The notes under the pieces are model-generated. The model saw only the letters and a list, made by a program, of their open reading frames with translations, searched no databases and was not told the DNA's origin. From Bradyrhizobium campsiandrae (GTDB taxonomy: Bacteria > Pseudomonadota > Alphaproteobacteria > Rhizobiales > Xanthobacteraceae): a DNA stretch of 64,000 nt. The stretch lies in the NCBI RefSeq assembly GCF_014529705.1, contig NZ_JAANIH010000038.1, forward strand, positions 1 through 64,000, written 5' to 3'. Position numbers and translations under genes: made by a program. The first letter of the stretch is position 1, and each line of letters starts with the position of its first letter. Below, piece by piece: positions 41,741 through 49,777 of this stretch.

Positions 41741-42628
41741 ATGAGCATCGAGACCACCATCACGGCCGACGTTGTAGGGCTGATCAAGTCGCCCCCGGTC
41801 TCGCGTCGCGGATTCATGAGCGCGACCGCGGCCGTCGCCGCCGGCTACACGCTTGCGGCAGGTCCCGTCCGCGCCGAGGTGATCACTACCGATACCAGCG
41901 GCCTCCAGGCCGGCGACGCCAAGATCAAGGTCGGTTCCGAAGAGATGCCGGCCTATTTCGCGCGGCCCGCGGGCAACAGCAAGGCGCCGGTGATCATCGT
42001 CGCGATGGAAATCTTCGGCCTGCACGAATACATCAAGGACGTGACGCGGCGCCTTGCCAAGCTCGGCGCCTTCGCCGTCGCGCCCGACTATTATTTCCGC
42101 AAGGGCACCGATCTCACCAAGATCACCGATATCAAGGACCTGCTGCCGATCGTCAACGCCAAGCCCGACGCGGAGCTGCTGTCCGATCTCGACGCGACGG
42201 TGGCCTGGGCGGGATCGCAAGGCGGCGACACCGCAAAGCTCGGCATCATCGGCTTCTGCCGCGGCGGCCGCAACGTTTGGGAATACGCCGCGCACAGCAG
42301 CACGCTCAAGGCCGGCGTTGCCTTCTACGGTCCGCCGGTCGATCCGCCCAATCCGCTGTGGCCGAAGAGCCCGCTGCAGCTTGCGCCCGAGATGAAGGCC
42401 CCGGTGCTCGGCCTCTATGGCGGTGCCGACACCGGCATTCCGGTCGCGCAGGTCGAGCAGCTCAAGGCGGCGCTCGAGCAGAACAAGAAGACCGCCGAGT
42501 TCAAGATCTATCCGGAGGCGCCGCACGGCTTCCATGCCGACTACCGTGGCAGCTACCGCAAGGACGCCGCCGAAGATGGCTGGAAGCAGGCGCAGGCCTG
42601 GTTCAGGAAGTATGGTGTTTTGAGCTGA
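41741..42628 (+). CDS. Tat-exported dienelactone hydrolase family protein
   Basis: A 295-aa alpha/beta hydrolase with the dienelactone hydrolase triad: Cys173 in GFCRGG, Asp230 in YGGADTG, His262 in APHGFH; Glu90 (VAMEIFG) is the usual supporting residue. Start ATG 41741 follows a strong AGGAGG. Residues 22-40 form a twin-arginine signal (SRRGFMSATAAVAAG), so the enzyme is probably exported folded, unlike classic cytoplasmic dienelactone hydrolases. The substrate is unknown. Confidence 0.88.
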   Translation: MSIETTITADVVGLIKSPPVSRRGFMSATAAVAAGYTLAAGPVRAEVITTDTSGLQAGDAKIKVGSEEMPAYFARPAGNSKAPVIIVAMEIFGLHEYIKDVTRRLAKLGAFAVAPDYYFRKGTDLTKITDIKDLLPIVNAKPDAELLSDLDATVAWAGSQGGDTAKLGIIGFCRGGRNVWEYAAHSSTLKAGVAFYGPPVDPPNPLWPKSPLQLAPEMKAPVLGLYGGADTGIPVAQVEQLKAALEQNKKTAEFKIYPEAPHGFHADYRGSYRKDAAEDGWKQAQAWFRKYGVLS

Positions 42629-42641
42629 CCAGGGCCGAGAA

Positions 42642-43520
42642 TCAAAGGGCGGCTGATTGGTCGCCCGGTCCCTTTCGCGCTTCGTCATCACGCCACAGCG
42701 CATCAAGGCCGTGGCGATAGGTCGGATAGGCCAGCGTCACGCCAAGCTCGCGCTTCAGTCTTGCGTTGGAGACCCGGGCGCTGCTGGCATAGAAGCTGCG
42801 CGCCATCGCCGACATCTCGGCGGTCGCGAACGCTTCTTCGGCCGGCGGCGCAACGCCCATCAGCTGTGCAGCATAGGCGATCACATCCTGCGGCGGCGCG
42901 GGCTCGTCGTCGCAGACGTTCCAGATGCCAGCGGTGTTGTGGTTGACCGCCGCCATGATCGCGCTCGCGATATCATCAACATGGATGCGGTTGAAGACCT
43001 GGCCGGGCTTGATGATGCGCCGTGCGGTGCCACTGCGCAGTGTCGCCAGCGCGTTGCGGCCGGGGCCGTAGATGCCGGCAAGCCGGAGGATTGCGACGTC
43101 GCCCTGCGCCGTCGCCGTCCAGGCCTGTTCCGCCGCCACCCGCATGCGGGCGCGGTCGAGGGCGGACTGCGGCGGCGTGCTCTCGTCCACCCAGCCGCCG
43201 GCGTGATCGCCGTAGACGCCGATCGTGGAGAGATAGACGATTTTGCGACGGCCCGCCGCCAGGACATCGCCGAGTGCCGCCAGTGCCGGATCGCCGGTGC
43301 TGTCAGGTGGGATCGAGACGAGGACGACATCGGCCCCGCGGATGCGCGCGGCCGTCGCGTCATCGGGACGGCTGCCGGAAAAACCATGAAGCTCGAGGCC
43401 GGCGAGATCGTCCCGCTTGGCGGGATCGCGGACCGTGCCGGCGATGTGCGAGAAGCTGCCGCCGAACCTGCGAACGAAATGCCGGGTGCTATAGCCGAGG
43501 CCGAGGATGAAGAGCCGCAT
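42642..43520 (-). CDS. NAD-dependent epimerase/SDR-like protein
   Basis: A 292-aa Rossmann protein from ATG 43520 (MRLFILGLGYSTRHFVRRFG, a dinucleotide-binding GxGxxS motif). Other family segments are LSTIGVYGDHAGGW and RLAGIYGPGRNALATL, then NRIHVDDIASAIMAAV. It is similar to the extended or atypical SDR proteins of the YeeZ type. The catalytic YxxxK motif is not evident, so enzymatic activity is uncertain. Convergent with the hydrolase gene, 13 bases apart. Confidence 0.78.
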   Translation of the reverse strand: MRLFILGLGYSTRHFVRRFGGSFSHIAGTVRDPAKRDDLAGLELHGFSGSRPDDATAARIRGADVVLVSIPPDSTGDPALAALGDVLAAGRRKIVYLSTIGVYGDHAGGWVDESTPPQSALDRARMRVAAEQAWTATAQGDVAILRLAGIYGPGRNALATLRSGTARRIIKPGQVFNRIHVDDIASAIMAAVNHNTAGIWNVCDDEPAPPQDVIAYAAQLMGVAPPAEEAFATAEMSAMARSFYASSARVSNARLKRELGVTLAYPTYRHGLDALWRDDEARKGPGDQSAAL

Positions 43521-43627
43521 GCGTCTTCCGTGCTGGTCCGAATTTGGTTCGCGCGAGCCCGCGCGTCCGCGCCGGTAAGAGATCAAAACTGCAAAACAAC
43601 CCCATGCACAGTAGAACGCCGTCGCGG

Positions 43628-44035
43628 TCAGTGCACCCGGTGGCTCGCTCTATCGTCCTCAGCCTGCTCGACAATCTGCGCGATCGGGCTCGACTGGTGA
43701 TGCACCAGACGCCAGCCGTCGCCGACGCGGCGAAAATGGTTGGCGGCGGCCAGCGCGGTGCCGTCGACGATTTCGATGCAAAGCACCCGGGCGCTGTCGC
43801 CGTCGATGATCGCCTGCGGCTCGGCGCAGACGATCTGCGGCCGTTCGGGGTTTTGCAGGATGTCGCGCCAGCTTCCGATCACCGTGGCGTGCCCGACGAT
43901 CGCGGGCCAGCCGGGATGAATGCAGGAAATGGCGTCGTCATCCGCCCACATCCGCTTCATTTCGTCGAAATCGCCCGTCGAGAAGGCGGCGTAAAAGGCC
44001 GCGTTCGCGGCGATGACCTTGCTGTCCTTTGCCAT
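43628..44035 (-). CDS. SnoaL-like/nuclear transport factor 2 fold protein
   Basis: A 135-aa small alpha-beta barrel protein (NAAFYAAFSTGDFDEMKRMW, then HPGWPAIVGHATVIGSWRDI, GDGWRLVHHQSSP). The pattern matches the ketosteroid isomerase-like and SnoaL family of small cyclases, isomerases or binding proteins. Start ATG 44035 gives the family start; an upstream ATG at 44128 would overlap the next gene. The function is unknown. Confidence 0.8.
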   Translation of the reverse strand: MAKDSKVIAANAAFYAAFSTGDFDEMKRMWADDDAISCIHPGWPAIVGHATVIGSWRDILQNPERPQIVCAEPQAIIDGDSARVLCIEIVDGTALAAANHFRRVGDGWRLVHHQSSPIAQIVEQAEDDRASHRVH

Positions 44036-44124
44036 GTCTCTCGGGTGGGCCAATGGCAGGCAAAAATCAAGCGCGACTTCCGTCCGACTTTGAACGCAGT
44101 GCAGCATTGCTGCCCAGTTTGTGG

Positions 44125-45594
44125 TCACGCTGAAACCAGCGTCTCCACCGCGCGCCGCGCCCCGTCCTTGTAGAGCCGGGCGAGCGCCGCGGTCACGGCC
44201 TCGCGCAGCCGCGGCTCGGCACCCAGCGGTCCGAACACTTTTTCCACGCCGAGCAATTTCGGCGCGAGCCGTTCCGCGACGGGGCCGGCTTCGCGCGCCA
44301 GACTTGCAAGCTCGGCGGCGAGGGGATCGCGCACGTCGATGGCGCGGCCCTGCTCGTCAGACGCGGTGACGTAGCGCATCCAGCCGGCCACGGCGAGCGC
44401 ATGTGTCGCGATCGGCAGGTTTTTGGCGAGACGATCCTGCATCGCGCCGAGCAGGCGCTGCGGCAGCTTTTGCGAGCCGTCCATCGCGATCTGCCAGGTG
44501 CGGTGATGCAACGCCGGATTGGAAAAGCGCTTCAGCAGCGAGGCGCGATAGGCGGAAAGATCGGTACCGTCAGGCATCGCCAGCGTCACCGCGGCCTGTT
44601 CCATCACTTGGGCGGCAAGGCGCGCGAAATGCGGATCCTGCATGGTGTCGGCGATGGTCTCGTAGCCGGCGAGATAGCCGAGATAGGCGAGCGCCGAATG
44701 GCTGGCGTTGAGCAGACGCAGCTTCATCAATTCGAACGGCCTGACGTCGGTGACGAGCTCGACACCGGCGGCAGCGAGATCGGGCCGGCCCGCGCAGAAG
44801 CGATCCTCGACCACCCATTGCGTGAAAGGCTCGGTCATGACCGGCCATGCATCGCGCAGGGCGAGTGCCGCGGAGACCGCATCGCGGTCGGCATCGGTCG
44901 TTTCCGGCACGATGCGGTCGACCATAGTGGAGGGAAAAGCGACGGTGTCCGCGATCCACTTGCCGAGATCCTTCGAGCGGAGCGCGCCGAATTGCGTGAC
45001 GATCCGCTGCACGGTGTGCCCGTTGGCCGCGAGATTGTCGCAGCACAACACTGAGAAGGGCGCCGTGCCGAGCGCCCGTCGCCGCGCCAGCGCCGCCGCG
45101 ATGAACCCGGGAGCAGAGCGCGGCGCGTCGAAATTGTTCAGGTCGTGCACGACATCAGGATGGCGCTCATCGAGATCGCCGGTCTGCGGCGTGTGGCAAT
45201 AGCCCTTTTCGGTAACCGTGAGCGAGACGATGCGAATGGCGGGATCGGCCATCCGCTGGACCAGTGCCGCCGGGTTCTCGCGCGCGACCATGCTGTCGAG
45301 CAGCGCGCCGATGACGCGGTGCTCGGTGCCCTCAGTGGCGCGCACCGCGACCGTATAAAGGTGATCCTGAGGAGCGAGGGCGTCGCGGGTCCCGGGGTTG
45401 CGCAGGCTCGCGCCGACGATGCCCCAGGACGAGCTGCCTGCGGCAAGACAATCGTCGATGACGACAGCCTGATGAGCGCGGTGAAACGCGCCCAAGCCGA
45501 GATGCACGATGCCTGAAGTGATGCGCGAACGGTCGTAGGCCGGCCGGCGGATGTGAGCTGGCAGCCGATCGAGATTGGCGCTTCCAAGCCGCAT
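44125..45594 (-). CDS. uxuB: Mannitol dehydrogenase family, probable D-mannonate oxidoreductase (fructuronate reductase)
   Basis: A 489-aa long-chain polyol dehydrogenase with the N-terminal GIVHLGLGAFHRAHQ motif and the catalytic segment KLRLLNASHSALAYLG. UxuB reduces D-fructuronate to D-mannonate with NADH. Position supports this function over mannitol 2-dehydrogenase: the gene is divergent from a regulator-TRAP-dehydrogenase-mannonate dehydratase operon. ATG 45594 is followed by the family start. Confidence 0.82.
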   Translation of the reverse strand: MRLGSANLDRLPAHIRRPAYDRSRITSGIVHLGLGAFHRAHQAVVIDDCLAAGSSSWGIVGASLRNPGTRDALAPQDHLYTVAVRATEGTEHRVIGALLDSMVARENPAALVQRMADPAIRIVSLTVTEKGYCHTPQTGDLDERHPDVVHDLNNFDAPRSAPGFIAAALARRRALGTAPFSVLCCDNLAANGHTVQRIVTQFGALRSKDLGKWIADTVAFPSTMVDRIVPETTDADRDAVSAALALRDAWPVMTEPFTQWVVEDRFCAGRPDLAAAGVELVTDVRPFELMKLRLLNASHSALAYLGYLAGYETIADTMQDPHFARLAAQVMEQAAVTLAMPDGTDLSAYRASLLKRFSNPALHHRTWQIAMDGSQKLPQRLLGAMQDRLAKNLPIATHALAVAGWMRYVTASDEQGRAIDVRDPLAAELASLAREAGPVAERLAPKLLGVEKVFGPLGAEPRLREAVTAALARLYKDGARRAVETLVSA

Positions 45595-45660
45595 GGACGT
45601 CTCCCCTTTGCTTGGCGGCTGCTTGACATGGCGGCCTTCCTCGGTCAATGCTTCGGTCAA

Positions 45661-45673
45661 TTGGTAAGACCAA
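45661..45673. promoter_or_regulatory. FadR-type GntR operator
   Basis: TTGGTAAGACCAA is a perfect inverted repeat that matches the known FadR-subfamily consensus TNGTNNNACNA at its core (TGGTAAGACCA). It lies in the divergent promoter region between the reductase gene (start 45594) and the GntR gene (start 45744), the expected place for control of both by this regulator. Confidence 0.65.
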
Positions 45674-45687
45674 TTTTCCAAAATTGG
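45670..45687. promoter_or_regulatory. Second inverted repeat overlapping the GntR operator
   Basis: CCAATTTTCCAAAATTGG has perfect 8-base arms around CC and shares four bases (CCAA) with the operator at 45661-45673. It could be a second site for the same regulator or for another protein that competes with it. Confidence 0.5.
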
Positions 45688-45743
45688 CAGGCCGCCGGGC
45701 CGCAAGCCTTCCCGGCGAGACCTTTTCTTTCGGGGAGGCCAGC

Positions 45744-46553
45744 GTGCCGCTGGAAGCTGTGGAGGCGAGACGGCTCTATCGCCAGGTCGCCGATCAATTG
45801 CGAAGCCTGATCGACAGCGGCGAGTACGCGGTCGGCAGCCGCTTGCCGACCGAACGCGAGCTCGCGGAGCAGCTCAAGATCTCGCGGCCGACGGTGCGCG
45901 AAGCCCTGATCGCACTCGAAGTGGAAGGCCGGGTGCGCATCCGCGTGGGCTCGGGCATCTATGTGACCGAGCCCGCCGAAGACACGCCGGTCCCATCAGC
46001 CGTCGTCGAAGGTCCGTTCGAGCTGCTGCGCGCCCGCGAATTCCTGGAAAGCGCGATCGCCGAGCAGGCTGCACGGGTCGCTACCAAGGATGACATCACG
46101 CGCATCGACGCTGCCCTCGTCGCGATGGAAAATGTCGACCATCCCGGCGAAGCCTCGATGGTCTACGACCGCGCCTTCCACATCGCCATCGCCGGATGCC
46201 TCGGCAACGCCGTGCTGGTGCGGGTGGTCGGCGAGCTGTTCGACCAGCGTCTCAATCCCTATTTCGCGCAGCTCGCGCATTATTTCGAGAACCCCTCCAC
46301 CTGGCGCACCGCGCTCGAGGAGCACAGGGCCGTGCGCGACGCCATTGCGGCGCGCCGGCCGCTCTCGGCCCACGACGCCATGCGCGACCACCTCGCGCAT
46401 TCGCAGGAGCGCTTTGCGCAGAATTTTGGCGCGGAGACGTCAGGGGGCACGCCGGCGGCGCGGAAACGAGTGGCGCGACCCGGGGCCGAGCCGGCGGAGC
46501 CAAAACGACCGTCGAAGAAAGCAGCCAAAAGCAGCGGCGGTCGACGACGATGA
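45744..46553 (+). CDS. GntR-family regulator, FadR subfamily
   Basis: A 269-aa repressor-type protein. GTG 45744 with GGGGAGG at 45732-45738 is the best start; an upstream frame would add non-conserved residues. The winged helix spans about 8-75 (LYRQVADQLRSLI, GSRLPTERELAEQLKISRPT, VREALIALEVEGRV), followed by the all-helical effector domain with YDRAFHIAIAGCLGNAVLVR. The last 35 residues are a basic Lys/Arg/Pro/Ala tail (AARKRVARPG, PKRPSKKAAKS), unusual for the family. The ligand is probably a hexuronate or aldonate intermediate of the locus. Confidence 0.88.
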   Translation: MPLEAVEARRLYRQVADQLRSLIDSGEYAVGSRLPTERELAEQLKISRPTVREALIALEVEGRVRIRVGSGIYVTEPAEDTPVPSAVVEGPFELLRAREFLESAIAEQAARVATKDDITRIDAALVAMENVDHPGEASMVYDRAFHIAIAGCLGNAVLVRVVGELFDQRLNPYFAQLAHYFENPSTWRTALEEHRAVRDAIAARRPLSAHDAMRDHLAHSQERFAQNFGAETSGGTPAARKRVARPGAEPAEPKRPSKKAAKSSGGRRR

Positions 46554-46615
46554 GATTGAGCGACCCGCCTCAAGGCGGTGAACAAGAAGCAGACTTAAGT
46601 CAGTGGAGGAAATCA

Positions 46616-47593
46616 GTGTTGAAGACAACGACGATGATGCTGGCGATGTCGGTCGCCGCGATGTTTGCGACCACCGAGGCCGGCATGGCGCAGACCAAGC
46701 TGAAATGGGCGCACGTCTACGAGACCTCGGAACCGTTCCATACCGCCTCGCTCTGGGCCGCGCAGGAGATCGGCAAGCGCACCAACGGGCGTTATCAGAT
46801 CGACGTCTATCCGGCCTCGCAGCTCGGCAAGGAAGCCGACATCAACCAGGGCCTCTCGCTCGGCTCGGTCGACATCATCATCTCCGGCTCGAGCTTCGCG
46901 GCCAAGAGCTTTGCGCCGATCGGCGTGACCTATTATCCCTACACCTTCCGCGATGCCGATCATCTGCTCGCCTATACCAAGAGCGATATCTTCAAGGAGC
47001 TCGCCAAGGGCTATGAGGACAAGAGCGGCCACCACATCGTCGCGGTGACCTATTACGGCGTGCGCCAGACCTCGTCGAACAAGCCGATCAAGAGCTGCGC
47101 CGACATGAAGGGCCTGAAGATGCGGGTGCCCGACGTTCCGGCCTACCTTGCGATGCCGCGCGCCTGCGGCGCCAACACCGCGCCGATCGCGTTTGCCGAA
47201 GTCTACCTCGCGCTCCAGAACGGCACGGTGGAGGCACAGGAAAACCCGCTGACCACGATCGAGGCCAAGAAGTTCTACGAGGTGCAGAAGCACATCGTGC
47301 TGACGGGCCACATCGTCGATCACCTCAATACGGTGATCGCGGGCGCGCTCTGGAAGAAGCTCAGCGACGAGGACAAGAAGATCTTCACCGACGTGGCGCA
47401 AGAGGCCGCCGCCAAGGCAACCGAGGAGATCAAGCAGAACGAGGCCAAGCTGGTCGCCTTCTTCAAGGAAAAAGGCCTGACCGTGACCGAGGTCGACAAG
47501 AACGAGTTCCGCGACATCGTGCTGAAGAACGTCCCGTTCGAAACCTTCGGCTATCGCAAGGCCGATTGGGAGCGGATCCAGGCGGTGAAATAA
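46616..47593 (+). CDS. TRAP transporter substrate-binding protein DctP
   Basis: A 325-aa periplasmic binding protein of the DctP family. GTG 46616 follows GGAGGA by 5 bases and gives a signal peptide (MMLAMSVAAMFATTEAGMAQ). The body has KWAHVYETSEPFHTASLW, ADMKGLKMRVPDVPAYLAMP (with the conserved Arg that binds a carboxylate) and FAEVYLALQNGTVEAQENPL. It captures a carboxylate, here probably a sugar acid. The membrane subunits follow at 47788 and 48371. Confidence 0.92.
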   Translation: MLKTTTMMLAMSVAAMFATTEAGMAQTKLKWAHVYETSEPFHTASLWAAQEIGKRTNGRYQIDVYPASQLGKEADINQGLSLGSVDIIISGSSFAAKSFAPIGVTYYPYTFRDADHLLAYTKSDIFKELAKGYEDKSGHHIVAVTYYGVRQTSSNKPIKSCADMKGLKMRVPDVPAYLAMPRACGANTAPIAFAEVYLALQNGTVEAQENPLTTIEAKKFYEVQKHIVLTGHIVDHLNTVIAGALWKKLSDEDKKIFTDVAQEAAAKATEEIKQNEAKLVAFFKEKGLTVTEVDKNEFRDIVLKNVPFETFGYRKADWERIQAVK

Positions 47594-47600
47594 GCACGCC

Positions 47601-47766
47601 CCTCATGGTGAGGAGCACGGAACGCGCGTCTCGAACCATGAAGGCCCCGATCTCACCTAGGGCCATCCTTCGAGACGCTTGCTTCGCAAGCTCCTCAGGA
47701 TGAGGAGCAGAGTCCGCAGAGCAAAGACGTCATTGCGGGTTCTCGCTTTGCGAGCCCCGGAACGAC
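47601..47766. repeat. Palindromic intergenic repeat within the TRAP operon
   Basis: CCTCATGGTGAGGAGC (47601-47616) pairs with GCTCCTCAGGATGAGG (47690-47705), 14 of 16 bases. The inner arms carry CGCGTCTCGAA against CTTCGAGACGC (47675-47680 region). The element fills the gap between dctP and dctQ. It is followed by a fragment of a second family, GTCATTGCGGGTTCTCGC, at 47729. Such hairpins between co-transcribed genes may set relative mRNA levels; here that is inference. Confidence 0.65.
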
Positions 47767-47787
47767 GATCTGGAGAGAGGTAACCAC

Positions 47788-48366
47788 ATGTCCACCGCCG
47801 AAATGCACCGGCAGATCACCGCGGACGAGATCGCGCACACGTTCGAAGAGGAGGCGGCGCCCAAGGTCGATCTCGGCGTCTACGCTTTCGAGGACTGGGT
47901 GGCGCTGGCGATCTTCTGGGTGATGGCGCTCGCCGTCTTCCTGCAGTTCTTCACCCGCTACGTGCTCAACGACAGCTACGCCTGGACCGAGGAGATCGCG
48001 ACCTATTGCCTGATCGGCGTGGTCTTCATCGGCGCCTCGATGTGCGTGCGGCTATCGCGGCACATTCAGGTCGACCTGATCTATCGCTACCTGCCGCATC
48101 TCGTGGCGCGCGCACTGTCGACGATGATCGACCTGATCCGGATCGCCTTCTTCGGCTACGCCATCAAGCTGGTCTGGGTCTACATCCAGATCATTGGCGA
48201 TGAGTCCATGACCACGATCAACTTTCCCAAGAACTACGTCTATTACGCGGTGCTGGCAGGCTTCGTGTTGATGTTCGCGCGCTCGCTGCAGGTCGCCCTG
48301 CAACATCTGCGACAGGGCTATTCGATCCTCGAACGTCCCGGCGCCTACGACGGTTTTGAAGGGTAA
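47788..48366 (+). CDS. TRAP transporter small permease DctQ
   Basis: A 192-aa protein with four hydrophobic segments, including LAIFWVMALAVFLQFFTRYV and CLIGVVFIGASMCVRLSRHI, typical of the DctQ subunit, which couples the binding protein to the large permease. ATG 47788 follows GAGAGAGG. The large permease gene begins 4 bases after its stop. Confidence 0.92.
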   Translation: MSTAEMHRQITADEIAHTFEEEAAPKVDLGVYAFEDWVALAIFWVMALAVFLQFFTRYVLNDSYAWTEEIATYCLIGVVFIGASMCVRLSRHIQVDLIYRYLPHLVARALSTMIDLIRIAFFGYAIKLVWVYIQIIGDESMTTINFPKNYVYYAVLAGFVLMFARSLQVALQHLRQGYSILERPGAYDGFEG

Positions 48367-48370
48367 TCTC

Positions 48371-49777
48371 ATGCTGCTGTTGCTTGGCGGTTTTCTCCTC
48401 CTGATGCTGCTCGGCGTTCCCGTGGCGATTGCCATGGCTGGATCGTCGCTGCTCTACATCCTGGTCAGCGGCGTGACGCCCGACGTCACGCTGGCGCAGC
48501 GCATGATCGCGGGCGTCGAGAGCTTTCCGCTGCTCGCCGTGCCGTTCTTCATCCTGGCCGGCAACCTCATGAACATCGCCGGCGTCACCGGCCGCATCTA
48601 CAAATTTGCCGTCGCGCTGGTGGGATGGATGCGCGGCGGTCTCGGCCACGTCAACATCATCGGCTCGGTGATCTTCTCCGGCATGTCCGGCACTGCGATC
48701 GCGGATGCCGCGGGTCTCGGCACCATCGAGATCAAGGCGATGAAGGACCACGGCTACAGCACCGAGTTCTCGGTCGGCGTCACCGCGGCTTCCGCGACGC
48801 TCGGCCCGATCATCCCGCCGTCCTTGCCTTTCGTGATTTACGGCATGATGGCCAACGTCTCGATCGGCGCGCTGTTCCTGGGCGGTGTCATTCCCGGCAT
48901 CGTCATGACGCTGCTGATGATGGCGACCGTCACCTATTTCGCCCACAGGAACAAATGGGGCAGCGACACGCCGTTCTCCTGGCCGCAGCTCGGCGCGGCC
49001 GGTCTCGAGATCGTCATCGTGTTCTCGTTCCCGCTGGCGATCTGGCTGATGGTGCTGGCCGGCCTGTCGACCAATCTGGCCGTCGTCATCGGTCTCGGCG
49101 CGCTGCTCGCGATCGACTGGTATTTCGACTTCTCGGCGGTGATGGCGCTGATGGCGCCGGTGATCCTGATCGGCGGCATGACGCTCGGCTGGTTCACGCC
49201 GACGGAGGCGGCCGTCGCCGCGGTGATCTGGTCGCTGTTCCTCGGCCTCGTGCGCTATCGCACCATGACCTTGCAGACGGTGGCCAAGGCGACGTTCGAT
49301 ACCATCGAGACCACGGCCTCGGTGCTGTTCATCGTCACGGCTGCCTCGATCTTCGCCTGGCTGCTGACGGTGTCGCAGGCCGCCCAACTTCTGTCGGACT
49401 GGATGCTCGGCATCACCCACAACAAATGGGTGTTCCTGGCGCTCGCCAACGTGCTGATCCTGTTCGTCGGCTGCTTCATCGACACCACGGCGGCGATCAC
49501 CATTCTGGTGCCGATCCTGCTGCCGATCGTGCTCAAGCTCGGGATCGATCCGATCCATTTCGGTCTGATCATGACGCTGAACCTGATGATCGGCCTGTTG
49601 CATCCGCCGCTCGGCATGGTGCTGTTCGTGCTGGCGCGCGTGGCAAAGCTCTCGGTCGAGCGCACGACGGTCGCCATCCTGCCCTGGCTGGTGCCGCTGC
49701 TGCTCGCGCTGATCGCGATCACCTACATGCCCGACCTGACCCTCTGGCTGCCGAAATACATGGGACTTTCCAAATGA
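48371..49777 (+). CDS. TRAP transporter large permease DctM
   Basis: A 468-aa protein with about 12 hydrophobic segments, starting LLLLGGFLLLMLLGVPVAIA. Family motifs include GVESFPLLAVPFFILAGNLM, GSVIFSGMSGTAIADAAGLG and ATLGPIIPPSLPFVIYGMMA. It carries the transported acid across the inner membrane with a sodium or proton gradient. ATG 48371 is the start. The stop overlaps the next gene by 4 bases. Confidence 0.93.
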   Translation: MLLLLGGFLLLMLLGVPVAIAMAGSSLLYILVSGVTPDVTLAQRMIAGVESFPLLAVPFFILAGNLMNIAGVTGRIYKFAVALVGWMRGGLGHVNIIGSVIFSGMSGTAIADAAGLGTIEIKAMKDHGYSTEFSVGVTAASATLGPIIPPSLPFVIYGMMANVSIGALFLGGVIPGIVMTLLMMATVTYFAHRNKWGSDTPFSWPQLGAAGLEIVIVFSFPLAIWLMVLAGLSTNLAVVIGLGALLAIDWYFDFSAVMALMAPVILIGGMTLGWFTPTEAAVAAVIWSLFLGLVRYRTMTLQTVAKATFDTIETTASVLFIVTAASIFAWLLTVSQAAQLLSDWMLGITHNKWVFLALANVLILFVGCFIDTTAAITILVPILLPIVLKLGIDPIHFGLIMTLNLMIGLLHPPLGMVLFVLARVAKLSVERTTVAILPWLVPLLLALIAITYMPDLTLWLPKYMGLSK

